DNA of 64,000 nt from the NCBI GenBank assembly GCA_023974075.1, contig CM043800.1, positions 34,806,459 to 34,870,458 on the forward strand, written 5' to 3'. Below the pieces are notes generated by a model. It ran no database searches, was not told the DNA's origin, and saw only the letters and a list, made by a program, of their open reading frames with translations. Below, piece by piece: positions 44,462-63,800 of the stretch (positions are counted from its first letter, which is position 1; each line of letters starts with the position of its first letter). Origin of the DNA: Chaenocephalus aceratus (taxonomy: Eukaryota > Chordata > Actinopteri > Perciformes > Channichthyidae). Made by a program: the position numbers and the translations under genes.

Positions 44462-45480
44462 ACTCTGAGACTGTAACAGACTGGGAGAGAGATAATACAG
44501 AATCAGAATAACTGTATTCGTCCTACAGAGGGGAAATGTACATTACAGCAAATAAAGAGCCAAATATAGCTTAATATAGATTAACAAGCATGCATCATAA
44601 TTGTAAGGAAAAATATCTAGGAGTAAAGACAGAATTAATCCCTAACAATAATATTAAAGATAAAAGTAGAATTTACACAATTACAGTAAATACAGTATTA
44701 TTCTATAATTAATTATATTAACGTCATTAAATATAACACAGCTCCAGGTTACTTCGTTAAATAATATGTCACATTTGCAGTATTAGATTGTAAGGATTAA
44801 ACATGAAGATGCAAGTGTTCTGCTATGCAAACAATAAACCTATACCACAATCACCCCCACACAGTACTTCAGTTCCAATGCACAGTTAGCTCCACAATAG
44901 TTAGCTCACTTGCAAGCTCCAGTGATCTGTCAAGAGTCCTCCTGACAGTAAGTAACGTAAGGTTGGTTTGTTGTAGCTAAGGCCCAGCGTTGTCAAACTC
45001 TCAATATATAAAATACAACTTTAAAATGTTACAATACAACTGCATGAAATATCGAACAGGAGCTTGTTGTTTGCTACAGAGGACACCTTTGGAGATAAGC
45101 CGGTAAAACTATCCGCTTGCAGCATTTAACCTGTGAGCTTCATGTAGGCTAGCAGGGTTGGTTGGTTAGCTAGCTAGCTAGCTGGCTGGCTAGGTAGCCA
45201 TGTGGATTCGAGCACGAGATCTTTAAGTCTTCACAAGGAAAATATGGTAATAAGGAGTAAGATATGTGGCGTGTTTACACTCAAATTAACCCCTCATAAA
45301 AGTACTAATGCCATTGTAAGGTTTACTCACGCTGAAGGTTTGGGTCCAGGGGTAGGTTCAACACCGGTAAAGTTCACCACAATGTCCGTGACAGTGTTTG
45401 ACAAGGGCCCGCCTATTTCGCGTAACTCACCCACCGATTGGTTAATGTACATCCTACTTCAACCCTGATTGGCTGACAAC
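44462..45480 (-). promoter_or_regulatory. tomm40: Inferred tomm40 5' UTR and promoter
   Basis: Before the ATG, 44462-44480 is preceded on the coding strand by a pyrimidine tract and CAG, so it looks like a spliced 5' leader. A candidate upstream donor (AGC then GTGAGT) ends a leader exon at 45331. The transcription start would be near 45450. A GCTA tetranucleotide run lies at about 45167-45185. All of this is inferred from splice signals. Confidence 0.4.
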
Positions 45481-46130
45481 AAATCTGCGACACCCCCCTC
45501 CGGATGACGGTGTTCATTCGTTTAACATTTATTTAATTCCATCTCCGACTGAATGACATTCCAAGGTAACTATGTTCATCATTCAATTTACAAATGATAT
45601 ACTTTAGTTTAACTAAAATTGAATAAGATGAGGGGTTACCAGAGGTGAACTGAACTGACCAATTGTATAAAGCATCAAATGCAATATTACCGTTTGCGCA
45701 ATGAAGAAGTGCAATATCGGTGGTTCTGTATCCTTGATCAATAACTTCTACTTTGGTGAAAAACCTTAAGACACACATTTTAGATTTCACACTAGCATTC
45801 TGCTTTAAGAGAAAGGCATGACTAACACACAAAATGTAGTGTCATTTTAGGAAGAAACGGTAGTCCCATGTGCCTAAACAATACATTTGGTTTGATTAAA
45901 TGGCAGAATTTCAGAGACTACATGGAGCACAATAACAATGATAAGCACACATACAGTAACAACATATTTGATAAATACAAGTGTGATCGCTATTTCAAAT
46001 TTTTCACATGATCTAAACACATTTACCATCAGATATTTGCTCAAAGTAAATCCTTTTTTAGATTTCAAGACTATTGAACAAGCAGAACAAAAATAAAAAC
46101 AAAAAACAACAGGAGTTAGTTAGTTGGGAG
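45481..46130. other. Intergenic DNA between ddx6 and tomm40
   Basis: AT-rich; no gene or repeat family recognised. Confidence 0.4.
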
Positions 46131-49100
46131 TTTTTATTTGTTTGAGGCGCTGGCATCGACACAATTAACAGAAAAATGGTTGTCTGTTTTCTTCACTTAA
46201 AGCATCTGGTCATCAAGTCACTAAGATATTATTTTCTCCAGAATACAGTTTGGAACAAAATGGTTTCAGGTTACAAACCCTTAAAATGGTCATGAAATGA
46301 AGAGTTGCCTGCAACGAGGTAAAAAAATAAAAATGGGGAACCAAAAACAAGGTAACTGCAGAATCAGACATGCAGCTAGTTAATGCCAATTACTACTTCA
46401 GAAGCTTTAGGAGATGGGCACACATGGGGCCTTCTCTGCTGGTGCTTAGCAGTAATGCAATTGTCAGCAAAGGAATCAATAAAAAAAAGTATTCGTTTTC
46501 AATCTTAACTGCATCGTTCTAGACATTGTGCTAAAGTCAAGGAGTATATAATATATTCAGACAGCTGGTCATATTTACAATTTGTCTTTAGACAAATACA
46601 TTTCTTTAGGAAGGAGAAACTGAAAAATCCTTTCTGCAAAAACATACCGAAACTAATGGGGTGCCGATTTACCTACAATTCAACCTTTGTTCAAGAGTCT
46701 GGGCAAAATAGAGGTTTGACGTTTGATTAAAGGGACAGTGTGTAGGATTTGACGCCATCTGGCTATGGGGTTACAGATTCAACCGACTGAGTACCTCTTC
46801 TTTTCCAAGAGGACCCACTTCCTATGTAGATAGTCAAACTAAAACATAGGTATGAATATTATATTCCATTTATGCTAACAATTCCCCTTCAAAATTCTAC
46901 ACACTGGCCCTTTAAGGCACTTTGGAGGGAAGAAGGTACACAGTATCGACATTGAAAAGACCGAAGAAGTTGGCTGGTTTCATCGAGTTAACTAAGGCCC
47001 CTCTCGTCCTGTTAATTACCAATGACCTCAAAACCAGAAAAAGGCTGCCTATGGATTTTTTTTAAAAGGGATCAAAGAAACAAATACCGACTTGTCATAA
47101 TTTGATCTGTGCTTCTACAAAACGCGCCATTATCACTGACATTACACTGCCACCATCTTTTAACCTCCTTTTCTCGGCAGTAAACACTTTAATATAAAAA
47201 AAGTAGCCATTTCACTCAACAATGTTACAGGTGCTCGTCTGCAGCATCATATCAGCCCTCTTTAAAACATCACTCAGCAGAGTGGTCGTTTTGGTTTCTG
47301 AAGCAATATCTTTTCTTACTTTTAAATCTTTGTCTATTCTTCCTGCTTTGGTTCCCTTTTGAAACAAAAATTGGTTAAACTATGGATGTGGAAAGTCTGC
47401 CTTTTTTTAACCACTGCATCACTAAATGACTGCAGAACATTTTTCGGGGGACAATGCGATAATAACTGGAATGACGACAAAAGTTACAAAAGAAAAACAT
47501 TCAGTGGCAACGTTATTAGGTAAACCAACTCCTACATGCAAATATCTAAATCAGCCACTCAATGCATAAGCATGGTCAAACAGTTAAGTTGTCGGGAACA
47601 AATATCTTGATAGGAGAAGAAAAGTGAATGTGGAATGATTGTTGGTGCTAACCTCCGGGGATTTCACACATACCAACGAGTGGCATCTGTGACAGCCAAA
47701 TTGTCTTATTCACGAAAGGTCAGAGGAGAGTGGCAGGACCGGTTCAAGCCGACAGTAACAAATAACCATGTGTAGATTTGGCGAACCCATGAAACAAACA
47801 TTTCGGATGAAAGTAATTCTAACATTCTTTATGACAGTCTTCTCTAAATGTTGTTGTCCATGTCATTACGGACAGTTTACCCTTCTTCTAATGGCCATTT
47901 CTTCTATGGATTCCTTGCCTCAACACAGACCACGACATTTCAAACAAGAGCCGAGCTAAATGGCCTCCCACAGTCACAAGATCTCAATTCAACAGAGCAC
48001 TTTTAAGGAGGTTAAACAATCTACAGCACGAGTGGGTATTGGACCAATCTGCAGCAACAGCATGAGGACGTCATGTCAACATGAACCAATCTCTTGAGGA
48101 ATGTTGCCAGAACCTCCCTGCCATCAAGTCAGGTGTATCAAATAAAGTAGCCACCGAGTGTAAATTGTTAATAAAAAGGGGTTCCCAAAGCCTCTGGTCA
48201 AGGGCATGTCCGCAGGATGTGCACACTGCCATACGTAGTTCATCTGCACAGAGAGAATGTGAGCAGGCTCTATGGCTCCAGGTCTACCTTTGGTTTCACA
48301 TTTTAATTCTCAAAGCAAAGTACAAAAAAAGTTGTTAATGACAACTTTCATCTATAGATGAGTGGCTGATTTAAATATCAGACCTAAGCAACAGCCCATA
48401 TCACACGTCCATCTCTGTCAGCGTGGCTGATAGTTCAACTGATTTGAAGTGGCAGTTTACCTTAAAGTGTGCACAGACAAAACTGGAGATAGCTGTAAAC
48501 TCGTACTGGAGTGAAAATAAATCAAAATAAAAAGACCATCTTGGTGGCAAACTGGGGAACAGAAATCATCACTTGGAATCTTGTGTGATGCAAAGCCAAT
48601 ATTGTGTGATGAGTGCCAGTCGCCTTGATTCTCCTGAAAATAAAAACAAAAGCAGAGTTAGTATTTATACTTTAGAAAAACGTGCAGAGAAGGCGGCTGG
48701 CTGTGTGTGCTTATCAGCTCTGTGCAGATCAATGTTGAATGCTGTTGTGCAGCCCTTAACCTTTAAATCCTCTGAAACGGCAGATAATCTCGTTAGCAGA
48801 GGATTCTATCAATTAGCAAGGTTGCTACAATTTGCTATTCACAAAAGGTAGAGTACTCGGATGGGTCCACTGGTACCAACATACCAAAACATTGTGCACT
48901 AAGTTAAATGCAGTTGCACAGTTTCTCTTACTTTGTTATATTATTCTCCACTTTCTGGCTAATGAATGTTAAAAAAAGCGGGTTTAACACCACCAGTCAA
49001 GCTTTGAACAGGATATATATAGCTGGGCAGTCAAGTAAATAACAACCCTGTTCTTCTTGGACGCAGCTTTACAGCTTCTTAAAACCAGCCACACAAAGCC

Positions 49101-49297
49101 CTAAATACTCAGCAGTGTCAGACTTAAATATGCAGCTGAATTATGACCCATGTAAGCAAGTGTTATCAGCAGATAATGCCCTGCTCAAGATGTGTGGCTG
49201 ATGATAAGACAGGTAAAACTGGGGTTACAACACCATTTCAGCTTTGAAAAGGTGTTTTTAAAATCAAGGATTGCAAAAAGGGAAACTGACCATTTAC
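46131..49297 (-). other. Probable long 3' UTR of the DDX6-type helicase
   Basis: About 3.2 kb downstream of the helicase stop contains no other gene. TTTATT at 46133-46138 (AATAAA on the coding strand) is a candidate polyadenylation signal. Long 3' UTRs are known for vertebrate DDX6. The extent is a guess, and the region includes the MITE at 46727-46915. Confidence 0.35.
46727..46915. mobile_element. 189-bp TTAA-flanked MITE
   Basis: Termini TTAAAGGGACAGTGTGTAGG and CTACACACTGGCCCTTTAA form an inverted repeat with TTAA at both edges. The size and TTAA duplication fit piggyBac- or Kolobok-type MITEs common in fish. It has no coding capacity. Confidence 0.85.
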
Positions 49298-54581
<5,284 letters not shown>

Positions 54582-56760
54582 TGCATCAACGGATCAACAT
54601 TCACTGGCAATTTTGCTTCAATGTGTTTTATTTGCCCACCCGTGTGTAAAAAAAACAACTAAAAGCTGAAAAAATAACTCGTCTGATGATTTTTAAAGAA
54701 TGTATTGCGTACACAATCTGACGTTAAGACCTCTTGAAAATTAGAGGTCTGCGTATGAATTATGTCTATTTACAAGACAACTCTCCAAAAAAGGGAGAAA
54801 TTAACATTCATATGAATAAATAAATCAAGCATGTGACCAAAACATAAACTCTTTTCTTTCAAAATAGTTTTTGAGTACGTTTATCCTGGCTGTATAATTC
54901 AGATTTATCTTTTTGTGTTCTTCTGAGTATCTTGGCTTTTTAAATCCAAGTGCTATGTCTGTACATTCAAATTGGCCAGTAGTAAAATATATTCTGCTTG
55001 GTCACGTCTCAAGACTATTCTTATGTTTCGTTTCTTTGTCATCAAAAGTCTTCAAATGTTTTTTGCTGGGGCTCGATGCTGGCTCAAAAAGTCACTCCAG
55101 CAATGTTGTCCTAAAACATGGGACAGTCCACTCAAAATGTCTGTGGTAATCCTGTTCCGGTTTTCTTTAGGTCAGTGGCAAATGTTGAGATGATCGTCTG
55201 CAAAGTGCTTTGGGAATTGCAGCTCAACAGAAAAATCCAAGTTACCTGTCAAGCAATACAAAAAAAAAATCCATACAGAAAATCAGAACCAAACATTTCA
55301 GATATGTGCATGAGGAATAACCATCTTTGATGAGCTGCAATCCAAACAATACCCAGTAGCAAAATAACATCAGAATCACAATAAGGTTTACTGCCATGGT
55401 GAGTGGTCATCAATAACATGATCAATTAGTATACAAATATGTACCAAAAAACGATATGTTTTAAAATGAAACCTGTTCAATTTTTGTGCGAACATATCGA
55501 ATAATTGGAATATATTTCTGCTGATCTTAAAACCTGCTCAGATGTTCACACTTGTTCCCCGATGTGCAAAACATTCTTTATTTGGGGAAACCAGTCTTCC
55601 CAACATTAAATTGTACTGTAATGTGAGATTAGTTTAAATGTAAAATTATATTTACATATAAAAATGGTCCTAGTATTTATATTTTATACAGCTGTATTTT
55701 GATATGGTTTTAATTGTCAGTGTGATGGGCACTTGAAAATGTTTTAAACTGTTAATTGTTATGCGTGTCGACTGCAGACGGATATTAGCTATAATCTGGC
55801 ATTTAGCCCATTTTCTCCTTGAGATTAAAAGTGCATGCATTAATGTACAATGCATGGTCCTTATTCAATAAAGATGCATAATAAAAGGAATGTGCAATAG
55901 TTCGACAACAACAACACTAGACCGAAAAAAGGGCTTTAAAATTGACAGGCACCGTTAATGTTACATCCAAGTAATGTTTACAGAATTAAAACTATGGATT
56001 AAAGCAAACACTTTAAAACACTAACATCGCCATTAATAACGACTGTGCAAATGCGTCTTTGTTGTGATGCTATAAGCTAACCTAAAGCTAACGCAGTTTG
56101 GGAGTTCAAATCAACTCAAAGTTAGCTAGTTAGCTCCAGGACTTTTTCTTACATCTTTAATCTTTTGAACTAAAAGCAAAATAAACCAACCACCCGGTTA
56201 TTGCTCAGTTTGCCATTTATTTCATTAACACCCCGTTGTTAATGCCGATGGCAAAGTTAGCATGAAATAAGTTAGTTAGCAAGACTGTAAGCAGCGTAAA
56301 AACTTTATGCATAGCAACGTGGCTTTAGCCGTTAAGCTAGCATGCTAACGCGAACTTGTCAAATTACGTATTTAAGGGGACCTATTTTAAACATTTAATC
56401 TTGAAACAATATCCACAACCCCTAACAACCGTGGCACTATTTTGTTTGATTGCTTCCGTTACTTCAACGTTTTTATTCAACCCAAACAAAATATTAAGTT
56501 AGCATGCTAGTGTTAGCTTAGCACAGTTAACATACACGGTTCTGTTAATCGATAATGAGAAAATACTGTTTATCCAACCTGAGAGGCGATGCTAGCTTTA
56601 CTTTGCTACTTCCACACACAGTTTCTCCTTGTTGTTTCGTTGCTTAACGTTTCGTCGACGGTTTAATTAAGTTCGGTAAATACTCGCTGTTTCGAGAAAT
56701 CCATCGAGTTTTCGCTCTTTTGTCTCTTCTTTCGAAATATTGACAATTCAACATGGCCGC
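54582..56760 (-). promoter_or_regulatory. 5' leader, first intron and promoter of the DDX6-type gene
   Basis: On the coding strand the ATG is preceded by a leader with an acceptor at 54665 (TTTTTTCAG). An inferred noncoding first exon ends at a GTTGGA donor at 56579 and starts near 56740, where CpG density rises. Two upstream ATGs lie within 30 nt of the start. The intervening ~1.9 kb is a plain AT-rich intron with no recognised element. Confidence 0.5.
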
Positions 56761-57571
56761 GCGTTCGTTTTTGGGCTGGTTGTTTGCTCCAAAGCACCTC
56801 CCACTGACCAATCAGGGCGCTGCTTTCAAATGTTGCTGTGTGTGGGACAAGCTGACAAAATCAAGACAAAGGTCGCTTCTGTTGAACACATTTTATATAA
56901 AAATACAACTTTCCATAGTGATAAAAGAACACTTGCACAGGCACGCAAACATCTGAAAGGTACTGTGGACACACATTGTTAAAAATGACTATAAATGTGC
57001 AATATTAAGCAAGTCAAGTTACATTGTAAGCAGCCTGGATACAAGACTTAACGTTCACTGTATTTGTTGACCTTCATTTTTTTGCCATCTCTCAACAGTC
57101 ATCTAAACAAAAAAGGCCACAATACTTTTTAAATTGACCCTTGAGTTCACCAAGCTTAGCCCAATGTCCGTGATTTATGCAAATATCCATGCAATTTAAA
57201 AACAGTCTTCAATGTTAGGTCATGATTGCATGTAGTTTCTGTTGCTGCATGGAGTAACTTCACACGGAGAAATCCAGCTTTTCAGTCACTTTTGTCCTGG
57301 TTATTAGGGAGGTGCACAAAACAGCAGCTGGATGAGCAGATAGGCACCCTGTCCAGGAATCAAGCCCCAACAGTGCAAACTTTGACTGTCCTTTAACATG
57401 GAGTGTGAGGACGTTATAATTCCGATGCAGTCATTTGCTGCTCTGTCATCCCTTTGGCTAAATCTCCTGAAGTCTCCTTCTGCTGACTTCAGTGTAGTTT
57501 AGGGCAGTGAAGTCTCTTTTTCAGGTTAGTTGTGTGGAGGTAGTCGCTAGGTACACCGGACATAACTTACA
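56761..57571. other. bcl3 3' flank and gap to the helicase promoter
   Basis: Contains the bcl3 3' UTR (coding strand -) for an unknown length and the upstream region of the DDX6-type gene. No clear AATAAA was found. The ORF at 56740-56982 overlaps the promoter and has no known motif. Confidence 0.35.
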
Positions 57572-58883
57572 CTAGTAAAATGGAAATACAAGTGTAGATT
57601 GAGTCTTTGGTGAATGGGAGGTGCTGCGATTAGGGGTGTGTGGTGTTGTTGCAGGTGAATATCCATAACTGTGGTTGGAAGATGGGGACCCTAAAAGAGA
57701 GACAAAGATAACAAATTAAAAACTGTGATTTAAGTTGTACTTGTGCATTTGAGCCTGTGTGCATTTTTCTTACCATTTTCTGTTATATTGCTCCCGTGTG
57801 ATGAGAGGGACACACAGTGTTGATCTTGAACTCTTATTTGGTTGGAGCCTCTCCCTCGTAACACGTCTGTTATCTGCAAAAGATGTATAGTCTCTATAAT
57901 AAACTTGTTTGAATGACCGAAAGTACGTGTCACAATGATCTCTTAACAAACAACTTGAGTAAACAAGGATATAATATTGTTGGAGAAAAAATTGCACCAT
58001 TCAGGTCTGTCCTCTAGAGGGAAGGATACACACATGTGATGTCCATCTCTTGCTTCATCTTTTTCTTCCTGCTATCTTATCCAGAGCTTAGTCTAGTAGA
58101 TGTTCAATTGTTTGCATTTGTAATGTCCACTGAAGTAGTGGTGTGATTTTACAAATAATTTGACAGTGTGTAATAAGGCCATCCCAAGGAAGTCCTGTAC
58201 AGTCAATTAAGTAACCTTTTTTGGGGGTTCATTGTTTTCTTGACGCTATTTGAATTATCCTGAAATAGCAAATCACAGCCATAAAAAGGCTAAAACGAAT
58301 GCCACGGTAAGAATTGAATTTCCGCAAGATCTGTTTTATTTTGCATTCTTTTTCTGTCATTTTCTTGCTCACTTTCTTGTTCTTGGCCACCATCACAGGG
58401 GTGTCGTTGTGATAGTTCTTGAGGCTGCTGTCAGCTCCGCTCTTCAGAAGCAGCCGCACCGTGTCCACCTGACCTCTGCCACACGCGCTGTGCAGGGCTG
58501 TGTTCCCACTGTATGACTGGCTGTTGACATCACAGCCACTCTACAAGAGAAAAACAGAACAAGTTGACACATATGTGATTCATATAGAAAGCTAGAGGGA
58601 GACGTAGTTAAGCATTGAAAGTGAAACAGATCCATGGATAGGCTTAGATCAGATAGGACAGGGGGAGATTGAGGAAAAAAATGATCTGCTGATGTACATC
58701 ACATCTGCAGTACACACATTCTGAAGAAATAGCTAAACTTTAAATATTGTTGTTCTAATTCTTTCAAGGCCTTATCTTTAAGTTAGAATAGAATGGGAAA
58801 CTCATTGTGCACCTTATGAGCCAGAACAAAAAAAAGAGAGTCATCAAATAGAGCTGAGTCACAAACCCTCCCTTTTCCATACC

Positions 58884-58980
<97 letters not shown>

Positions 58981-60891
58981 ATTACCTCAATGAGGAAGTG
59001 GACCATGTCTGCGTTATTGCTCTCCACCGCATGCATGAGAGGACTCTGGCCACTTTTGTTGTCCTGATTAGAGGAAAAAAAGAAAAGCCCCATGGGAAAA
59101 ATCAGAGGATGCACAGACGGTAAATGTAAAATGTGTGATGTGTGAAACTTAGTCAGTGCTGAGTAGGGGCAGCACAGGGACTGACCATCGCATTGATGTC
59201 AGCACCTGCATCCAGCAGCATTTTGGCCAAATGTGTATGGCCACGCAGCACCGCCAGATGGAGAGGGCTCAAACCTGAGAACAGGGACGAAGCAGAACAT
59301 GTGAGCAAATGCAGATAAACACACCTAACACATAAACAAATCAAGGTGAATGCATGTACAATCTCCAGCATGGACCTGCACATACCTCCACACACAGTAT
59401 ACATTCTTAGAGACATAGGCAGTATTAGCACAGACTATTAAAGAGTGTAGAAGTACAGCATTAGAAAAAGGATTGTAGCATTTTAAAGCGATACAAAAGA
59501 TGACAGAGTGTGCAAGATGCTAGGGCATTTCATCTCATGGAAGGGCTTTACCAGCTAGGAGAAGCGATATAACTAAATGATGATTTTCTATGTTTCAGTG
59601 GGACTGGAAAGCAAACTGCTTCGAGGTGACCTAAGAGGTCAAGAGGTTTCTTTCACTGAATGATTTGTAGACTAGCAAGAGCATCTCAAACTCGATCGTG
59701 TAGCACCCAGTGGAGAGACCAGAGAATTGGTGTGATATGTTCACATTTCTTAATTTTTTTAAGGAATACTTAATCCACAAACTACCATTGATATATCAAA
59801 TACTCACCCTTGTTACTTTTTTTAACTTTGAATTTGTGGAGAACGTTTGCATGTGTTCAGGAAGTAGTGAGCATACATTACAGTGAACTAGCTGTGAACA
59901 AGTTTGTAAAGGGATGTTTTGCTGTAGTTTTACTGTTGTTAAACATGGCCTATATTTACTTCAATGCATCAAGACTTTCTCTGTTTTTTTACCTTCACTT
60001 TGGACATATGCAAGAGAAGCCAAGTTTTTCTTCGAGAAATCAAGGTAACCCCCAGTGAGAAATTCACAAGCAAATGATAATCTTTTGGGGTGAATGATTC
60101 CTTGAGAAGTCTTTATGCAGTGTGTTTAAACCTTCAGCACACAAAAGTTGAATATCTAATGTCTGTTCATGTCATCTCAGATTTGATGCTATCAAATGTA
60201 TAGTAGGTAGATGTTGTTATTCTGCTGAAGTGTCTTTCATGTTATTCGATCTAACTATTTCTACAGCTTCACTTAAACCCAAAGAGGAACCTGTGTTTAT
60301 TTTCGGGGCTTTCTCCTATACCCAGATTGTTACTTTCTCACTAAAAATGTGTCCTGTGCTTTGACATCACAGGCTGTGAAGATTCGGCAGTGTGACACAG
60401 ACCACAGAGAAAGGACATGTCTCTGCTCTCTCCACCCACACGCCCAAAAACAACGAACCATATCCTGAAGAAGGGTTCACATTTGTGAATCATACCCCCC
60501 CAAAAAATTGTAAGTTAGTCTATGTTGTTGTTCACTTATTTGAGCAAGTTTCTGCTAGGACATGTTTTGCAAATTATGCTTTATCAAAGTGTCTAAAATA
60601 GATGTGAATGAAAACATTGTAAGAGCACTTTTGTCAAGAACAACTTCAACACAATGCAGACCCTGGAGCTTCTTCTGCAGACAACTTACCCTCATAGTTT
60701 CTCAACTCTAGGCATGTGGAGGATGAGGGGTGAGAGAGCACCACAGACAGACAGTCACGCTGGTCATATTCGCAGCAGAGGTGGAGTGCTGTTTGGCCGT
60801 TACGGTCCAAGGCAGAAGGGTCGGCCCCCTCCCTCACCAGAGCATCCACCATGTTCGCCTGCTGGGTGATCACTGCCAGATGAAGAGGAGT
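57572..60891 (-). CDS. bcl3: Bcl-3, nuclear IkappaB-like ankyrin protein (partial, 5' end outside)
   Basis: Transcriptional co-regulator binding NF-kappaB p50/p52 homodimers. Exons in coding order: 60891-60690, 59274-59186, 59063-58986, 58540-58373, 57873-57774 and 57690-57572; 756 nt and 251 codon-encoded residues in frame to TAG. It opens mid-protein at [19 protein letters not shown], then [80 protein letters not shown] and [17 protein letters not shown], five or six ankyrin repeats with a Bcl-3-like order. [12 protein letters not shown] and a Ser/Thr/Pro-rich tail close it, as in Bcl-3. The first ankyrin repeat and N-terminus were not found up to 64000. Linkage to tomm40 matches human 19q13, which favours Bcl-3 over NFKBIE or NFKBIZ. 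Confidence 0.9.
58884..58979. repeat. (CA)n microsatellite at a bcl3 splice donor
   Basis: About 46 CA units. On the coding strand this is a TG run beginning about eight bases after the exon boundary at 58986 (donor GTAATGAG). Several long ORFs here encode only alternating Cys-Val. Confidence 0.95.
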
Positions 60892-63800
60892 CTGATGGGG
60901 GGATGGCAGGAAAAAAATACAATTTAGATAAACCAGTGTATTCATATCCATAACGACAAAAGGCAATATACTGTCGCCTAAAATAGTTTTAATCTTTCAC
61001 ACAGCAGCACAGTACACAGCATTCAGAGAGTATGAACCTCGCACAAATGGTGCACAATGCCCCTACTATCCTTTAAGACGTACAGTAGCCTATCTCTTTG
61101 AATATGAGATGAACATATGTCTTGTCCTGTATAGTTATTCCTAAACAATAATCTATTTTAGAGTCATTGTTCCGATCAAAGATGCTCATCTAATAGTGGA
61201 AATCCCAGATCCTCTTTTCCACCAAATGTAATTATGTCGCCCCTCCCCAAAAGCCTTTCTGTTGACAATCTCCAAATTGCAAATCCATAGAAGGAATTCA
61301 AGCTTGACATTTTTGGGAAATACACATTTATCTTTGGTGGAAAGCTAAAATATATGACTATATAGTGGATGAATCTGAAAAAAGAGTCAGGAGACAGTTA
61401 GCTTTGCTTAGCGCATAGAACTGAAGAGAGGGCTGCAGTTCTAGCTAGCTAGTCTAGCCTCTGTCTCAAAATAACAAAATGTGCCTGCCAGCACCACTAG
61501 AGCTCACTAAATAACACATTTAATATGTACTAAAACATTTAAGTGTAACTTGCCCTTTTACAGGGTTATATATTGCAGGTTTTTGTCTCTGCTAAATGGG
61601 CTATATAGCTGTACCCACTGATTTAAATGTGTATGCTAAGCTCAACTAAAGCAGCATAAGGTTATAGCTGCATATTTACCACTTAGACATGCAAGTGGTA
61701 TGATGTCCTCTAACTCTCAGCAAGAAACTGACTAGCCATGTTACCCAAATGACTATTATTATTTTACTTTTGGAGATTTTCTGCTGCCAGAAAAGCAGCA
61801 ATGAATACAAAAACCTAACAAACAACACCTTCTTGTGAGGTTGGAGGAAGCATGTTATTATTTGTAGTAAAGGCCTCCTTTCATCTGCAACCTGTTCTAC
61901 AGGGTAAAGGTCAGAGACACAATAGCAGCTATGCCCGTAAGGAAGGGCCAACGCCCGATGTAAATAAACAAAGAACCATTTCTGGTAAGATTATTCTAAT
62001 TACACATCAGAAGATCATGATATACATGCACAGAATATTATGCACCTATGCCCAAATATACACAAACACACCATTACATGCACACACACACAATGGCAAT
62101 ATAGTTGTCAGCAATCAAATCAAAGTCCAAAAAAAGCTGACTGACAGATGAGACCTTTGCACCGAATATCACAGAGCACACAACGAAAACAACAACCTTA
62201 GCATGGGACTTCGTGAGTAATCAAAATGAGGGGCAACCTGTTGTGAGAGACAAACAGCCTGCAAGAACAGGACAATAAACAATTGCTCAGAGTTCACCAG
62301 GTATTTGCCTGGCTGAAACTACTGCTTGCTCAATAAATTAACTTGTGCAATCTAGGATGTTTCTTTGGGTGAGGTCAGCATGTATCATCCTGTTGATAAG
62401 TATGTTAACTCTGTCCAGGGCACTGAAAACCTCCTGTCTAAATTAAGCAATGCAATAGCTCAGTCATAAAGGGAAGTCTTTTTTAACCTGGACTTTTTAG
62501 CTACCATTTAAGTTACACAATAAACACTGCAATCAGGAACAGATCGTTTCTCCAAGTTTCACTTTTGTTGTACTGTTACTGTACATGTGTGAGTGTTGGG
62601 GTTTGTTCCAGTAAAGGCTATTAAAAAAAGCAGTGTAGCAGTGGGAAAGTGACTTTGTGTAAATCCGCAAATGTGTCAATGCCAGTGTTCCTCCATTATG
62701 CTCCTGTTTCCCTGAATCCTATGACTCACACAAAACGCAACAAAACAGAAACACACACAAAACATCTTCTTCTGTAAAATATTTTTTTTAACATCCAGTA
62801 TGAACATTGTGAAAATCAGCCATACTATATTTTGACCTCACACAGTACTAATGACACTTGTATGGAAGAGTTCTTGTGAATCATTTCCAGAATTAAAGAA
62901 ATACATTCCACACACCTATAAGGCCTTAAAAACACACCTATCATAGTTGGCAGAGTATAGTTCTGGCTTCCTGTAAAGGATTTCAGAGTGACTAAAACAA
63001 AAATCCAACAAAGATAAGGGGAAAGGAATGAGGGGGGCAAGAGCGGAGAGACGGAGGAATGAGGAAGAAACGGAAGCGGCAGAGGGGAGTCCGGGGGAAA
63101 GACAGGATAAGAAGGGAAAAACCCTTCTCTTTCCCTTGGGTTTGTCCTTGCACACTTGCATTCCTGCAAAATGAGCGGATAAACATGAAGGAGGTTAGAA
63201 GATGACAGGAGGCTTCTCGGCTTGAAGAACAGCCTCGGGCTATAGGCTGTGCCAAACACAAAGAAATATGCGAGGCAAAACTAAGAGACTGCGGTGAACA
63301 CTACAGCAAGGCCTGTTGCACAAATAAACATTACACGCTTTTACGTCAGTGTTGTTGACGGTTGTACTGATAGCATCAGTCAGTTCATCAGTTATGGTTA
63401 CAAACCCTAAATTCTCATTAGATGCATGTAGAAAAAGGATAAAGGTTACAGATAGAGATAGCGCGCGTGAGAGAGAGAGGCACGCGCAGTAAGGGAAAGT
63501 CCCTGTAAACTACCCTCTGAACCAAGGTATGTTGAGAAACAGCCCGAAGCAAAAGCAGAGGGGAGTGTCATGTGACTTCTCGGAACGAGGATACTAAAGC
63601 ACACACAAAAACACACTCAGATGTCTCGTTTGTGCACACTCTCATGCACACAAAAATGGCATGTTGCCAGCATGCACATAAACAAAAAAGTGTCACTTGA
63701 ACTAAACAATTCAACAGTACAGTGAATGCGACCATTTACAGGCATGTATTTAATGAGGTGATTTTTGATGCATTGCAGAAGTAACACATGCACTTTAGTG

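Noticed and set aside
58764..59114. Cys-Val-rich ORF as a coding gene
   Set aside because: It is a (CA)n tract in a bcl3 intron; only the ankyrin exon at 58986-59063 is coding.
60392..60601. Small ORF upstream of the bcl3 ankyrin exon on the + strand
   Set aside because: No motif or splice support, and antisense to a bcl3 intron.
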